Positions 38,040 to 39,957 of a stretch of DNA of 39,957 nt are shown here, one piece after another; position 1 is the stretch's first letter, and each line of letters opens with the position of its first letter. The notes under the pieces were generated by a model that searched no databases, was not told the DNA's origin, and was given only the letters and a program-made list of their open reading frames with translations. Origin of the DNA: Myxococcota bacterium (GTDB lineage: Bacteria; Myxococcota_A; Polyangia; HGW-17); the NCBI GenBank assembly GCA_018817795.1, contig JAHITJ010000129.1, forward strand, positions 1 to 39,957, given 5' to 3'. A program made the position numbers and the translations under genes.

Positions 38040-39431
38040 TCACGCCCCCGGAAGCACGTCATATTTCTGCTTCTCCGGAATCACCCCGCGCACGCCGCCC
38101 TTTGGATCCTGCATGTCGCCCTGGTATCGTGGGATCAGGTGAATGTGCATGTGACCCACCGACTGGCCGGCAGCAGTACCCACGTTCACGCCGATATTGA
38201 ATCCATTCGGGTGATATTCCCGCTCCAGAAGCAATTTTCCTTCAACAAGCAGGGCATCAAAGGACGCCCGTTCCTCAGGGTTCGCGTCGAACCACGAATC
38301 AAAATGCCGCTTCGGCACGATCAGCAGGTGCCCAGGTGAAACGGGGAACTGATCGAAGAACGCCTTCGCATGGGCGTTTTGAAAGACAATTTCCCGATGG
38401 CTGGTCTCGCAGAAGGGGCAATAGGAGACGGAGGGTTCCTGGGCGGAAACGATGATGGACGCTGTTTTCCCCGGAAGGGATTTCTCCGCTTCGCTGAATT
38501 TTCTTCGATGTTCCTCAAGGAAATTTTGATGAAAATCCAGACTGATCAGGGAATGCATCGGACGCAGAAACAACTGGTAATCCGCGTGTTGTTGGAAATT
38601 CCGGTTGACGAGACACTGACCTTTTTCGTCGAAGGTGATGGTCCAGGAATCAAATAGTTTATCGTGCAGGGGGCAAAGCAGCAGAGCGTTGTTGAGATCC
38701 ATTCGCTCATCATGGTTCGAGTCAGCCCAGCGCTTGATATGGGAAGCGACCAGCAACTTTTTGGAACTGATCCGGCACAAGACGCAGTGGTCATAATCTC
38801 GCAACAAATGTGTGCGAAACTTGCCCTGTCCAATTCGCCCCTTTACCAGCATTTCACGTTCGGTCGCTTTGACAGGAACCATGATTTCCTCGACCTTCGT
38901 GATTTCACGATCCAGGTTGAAATCATAGAAATCAACTGGCAAATCGAGAATGGGCATGGCTTCCTGAATGCGACGGATGGCTATCTCTTTGACTTTCTTG
39001 AAGACCTCCAACTGGAAGGCAGGGTCAATATCGATGCGGAAGAAAAACTGGTTTGATTCTCTGTCATAGTGGCCAAACTGATGATTCTTTCCCCAATGAC
39101 CCATAGGCATTTCAGCGATCAGTCGTTCGGTGTACCTGCGGGAAGGCTCGTCAAACTGAATTTTAAAATCTCTTTTGTCCTGATCCAAAAACTGGACCTC
39201 ACGGATTACATCCCAGTGGGTCAAAATGAAGTGAAAAAATGGCGCGGCTTCTTCTGGCTTGATTGGCTTCCACCAGTTGGAAGCATTTCGGCCCTTGCAT
39301 TCAAGCATCGCCAGCAGAAGGACCATTTTGTAAATTTTCTTGCATCCCGTATTGCGAATTGGACTGAATCGGGTCGTTTCAATCTCTTTCAACAAGTTAT
39401 TTACATCGTGAGGAAACTCATTCATACGCAT
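38040..39431 (-). CDS. HNH nuclease-HIT hydrolase fusion
   Basis: The protein has 463 residues from the ATG at 39431 (461 from 39425), and neither start has a good ribosome-binding site. Residues about 1-200 are an unassigned N-terminal domain with 'NTGCKKIYKMVLLLAMLE', similar in form to the N-termini of predicted HNH restriction enzymes. An HNH_2-like domain follows: C216-x2-C219, SHIKRW (H231), N247 and CPLHDKLFD (C253, H256). After a linker comes a HIT domain with YCPFC (zinc-type pair), FPVSPGHLLIVPKRHF and the histidine triad HMHIHLI (H427, H429, H431). Each domain is intact. The gene is clearly AT-richer than its surroundings, which suggests transfer. The HNH part should cut DNA. The HIT part should hydrolyse or transfer nucleotides. 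A role in defence is inference. Confidence 0.85.
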   Translation of the reverse strand: MRMNEFPHDVNNLLKEIETTRFSPIRNTGCKKIYKMVLLLAMLECKGRNASNWWKPIKPEEAAPFFHFILTHWDVIREVQFLDQDKRDFKIQFDEPSRRYTERLIAEMPMGHWGKNHQFGHYDRESNQFFFRIDIDPAFQLEVFKKVKEIAIRRIQEAMPILDLPVDFYDFNLDREITKVEEIMVPVKATEREMLVKGRIGQGKFRTHLLRDYDHCVLCRISSKKLLVASHIKRWADSNHDERMDLNNALLLCPLHDKLFDSWTITFDEKGQCLVNRNFQQHADYQLFLRPMHSLISLDFHQNFLEEHRRKFSEAEKSLPGKTASIIVSAQEPSVSYCPFCETSHREIVFQNAHAKAFFDQFPVSPGHLLIVPKRHFDSWFDANPEERASFDALLVEGKLLLEREYHPNGFNIGVNVGTAAGQSVGHMHIHLIPRYQGDMQDPKGGVRGVIPEKQKYDVLPGA

Positions 39432-39485
39432 GAAATTACTGCTGTATGAAGGAAATAAAAAGACAATAATTGAGAAGACGAAGCA

Positions 39486-39629
39486 ATGCCGGAGCCATCG
39501 CACGTTCTTACGGCCATGGGGTATTCGTCTGAAGATGCCCAAAGTTGCATTCGCTTCAGCATCGGGCGGTTCACGACCGAGGATGAAGTGGAGACGGCGT
39601 TGGCAACTTTGAGGACCGTACTTTTATAA
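39486..39629 (+). pseudogene. C-terminal fragment of a cysteine desulfurase (NifS/IscS/DndA type)
   Basis: The reading frame from 39486 to the TAA at 39627-39629 gives 47 codons that begin MPEPSHVLTAMGYSSEDAQS and continue SCIRFSIGRFTTEDEVETA. EPSHVL, the 'A..SIRFS' strand and GRFTTE-E-E are the conserved C-terminal segment of class V cysteine desulfurases. Upstream, the frame meets a TGA after four codons, and the active-site loop and PLP domain are missing. It is a remnant, probably truncated by the event that placed the HNH-HIT gene there. A complete protein would be about 380-400 residues. Whether it was IscS/NifS or DndA cannot be told. Confidence 0.8.
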
Positions 39630-39707
39630 TAGCCAATCCAAGCAAATGGAAATTTCGATAATTGGTGGGGATTATTCTCCTCGTGGAGTTGATAGACTCT
39701 CTCCCGG

Positions 39708-39957
39708 AGTTTATGGGTTGATCCGTGGAGTTTATGAAACCACTTCGGTAGTTTATTTCTTAACCGTTGGAGTTAATGGGTTGGACTGCAAAGTTTATGA
39801 GCCGCTGAATCAGTTTATTTCTTAACCTTTGGGGTTTATAGGTTGGCCTGCGGAGTTTATAAACCGCTGAATCAGTTTATTTCTTAACCTTTGGGGTTTA
39901 TAGGTTGGCCTGCGGAGTTTATGAAACCGCTGTATCAGTTTATTTCTTAACCTTTGG
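39708..39957 (+). repeat. Tandem array of about 62-bp units rich in AGTTTAT
   Basis: Four contiguous units lie at 39708-39770 (63 bp), 39771-39832 (62), 39833-39894 (62) and 39895-39957 (63). The first is most degenerate and the last two are nearly identical. Each contains the sequence TTTATTTCTTAACC and two further (A/G)GTTTAT steps. The palindrome GTTTATAAAC is present in the third unit (39855-39864). Units abut each other with no unique spacers. A still more degenerate unit may precede at about 39681-39707. The array reaches the window end, so its full length is unknown. No coding frame is apparent. Confidence 0.9.

Noticed and set aside
39432-39542. Extension of the HNH-HIT gene upstream to an ATG at 39542
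   Set aside because: The extra residues form a spurious hydrophobic stretch and overlap the cysteine desulfurase remnant. A start at 39431 or 39425 gives a plausible globular N-terminus.
39708-39957. CRISPR array
   Set aside because: The 62-63-bp units abut each other directly and there are no unique spacers. No cas gene is seen.

Overview
The window comes from a GC-rich bacterium, most likely a myxobacterial or Bradymonadales-like lineage (Myxococcota in the broad sense). The reasoning rests on families seen here. There are many lipoproteins with Asn-rich linkers after the lipobox, a MopE-type metal-binding motif (CDNLIDDDGDGTIDC), 'CGDG..CDDGN..DGC' Cys-rich repeats joined to RCC1 blades, a VWA lipoprotein with a MYXO-CTERM-like tail, and an ECF sigma/anti-sigma pair carrying VIT and VWA domains. 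No rRNA, tRNA, CRISPR array, integrase or transposase was recognised.

Layout. 1-4590 (minus): a three-gene operon of two secreted beta-propellers flanking an S55 (SpoIVB-type) serine peptidase. 4810-6825 (plus): biosynthetic arginine decarboxylase. 7108-11003: envelope genes (small lipoprotein, barrel-like protein, lipoprotein metallophosphoesterase, membrane protein with paired CxxC). 11085-15483 (minus): an ECF sigma factor whose 3' end overlaps a 1274-residue anti-sigma/FecR/VIT/VWA/TPR protein, preceded upstream by a 1052-residue Cys-rich Sel1/Hcp-like lipoprotein (15597-18755) and another lipoprotein. 19606-22765 (plus): trxA-nth, then PpiC-like lipoprotein, roadblock protein and SDR packed with almost no gaps. 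22778-27442 (minus): VWA lipoprotein, gltX, ugd. 27813-31112 (plus): the classic tig-clpP-clpX proteostasis operon. 31231-36725: an RCC1 lipoprotein, a small zinc-ribbon protein, an MFS transporter coupled to a Cys-rich lipoprotein, and a MopE-motif lipoprotein.

The right end (about 36.75-39.96 kb) is different. A 33-bp tandem repeat abuts the start of an AAA/DUF4143 ATPase. It is followed in convergent orientation by a distinctly AT-richer gene that fuses an HNH nuclease to a HIT (histidine triad) hydrolase. Next comes a 47-codon remnant of a cysteine desulfurase C-terminus, and then a tandem array of about 62-bp units rich in AGTTTAT that runs off the window. The repeats on both sides share the octamer CAGTTTAT. 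This block looks like an accessory, possibly defence-related island and is the best candidate for something undescribed.

The core genes (speA, trxA, nth, gltX, ugd, tig, clpP, clpX) are confidently named from motifs. Most envelope genes are assigned only to a domain class.
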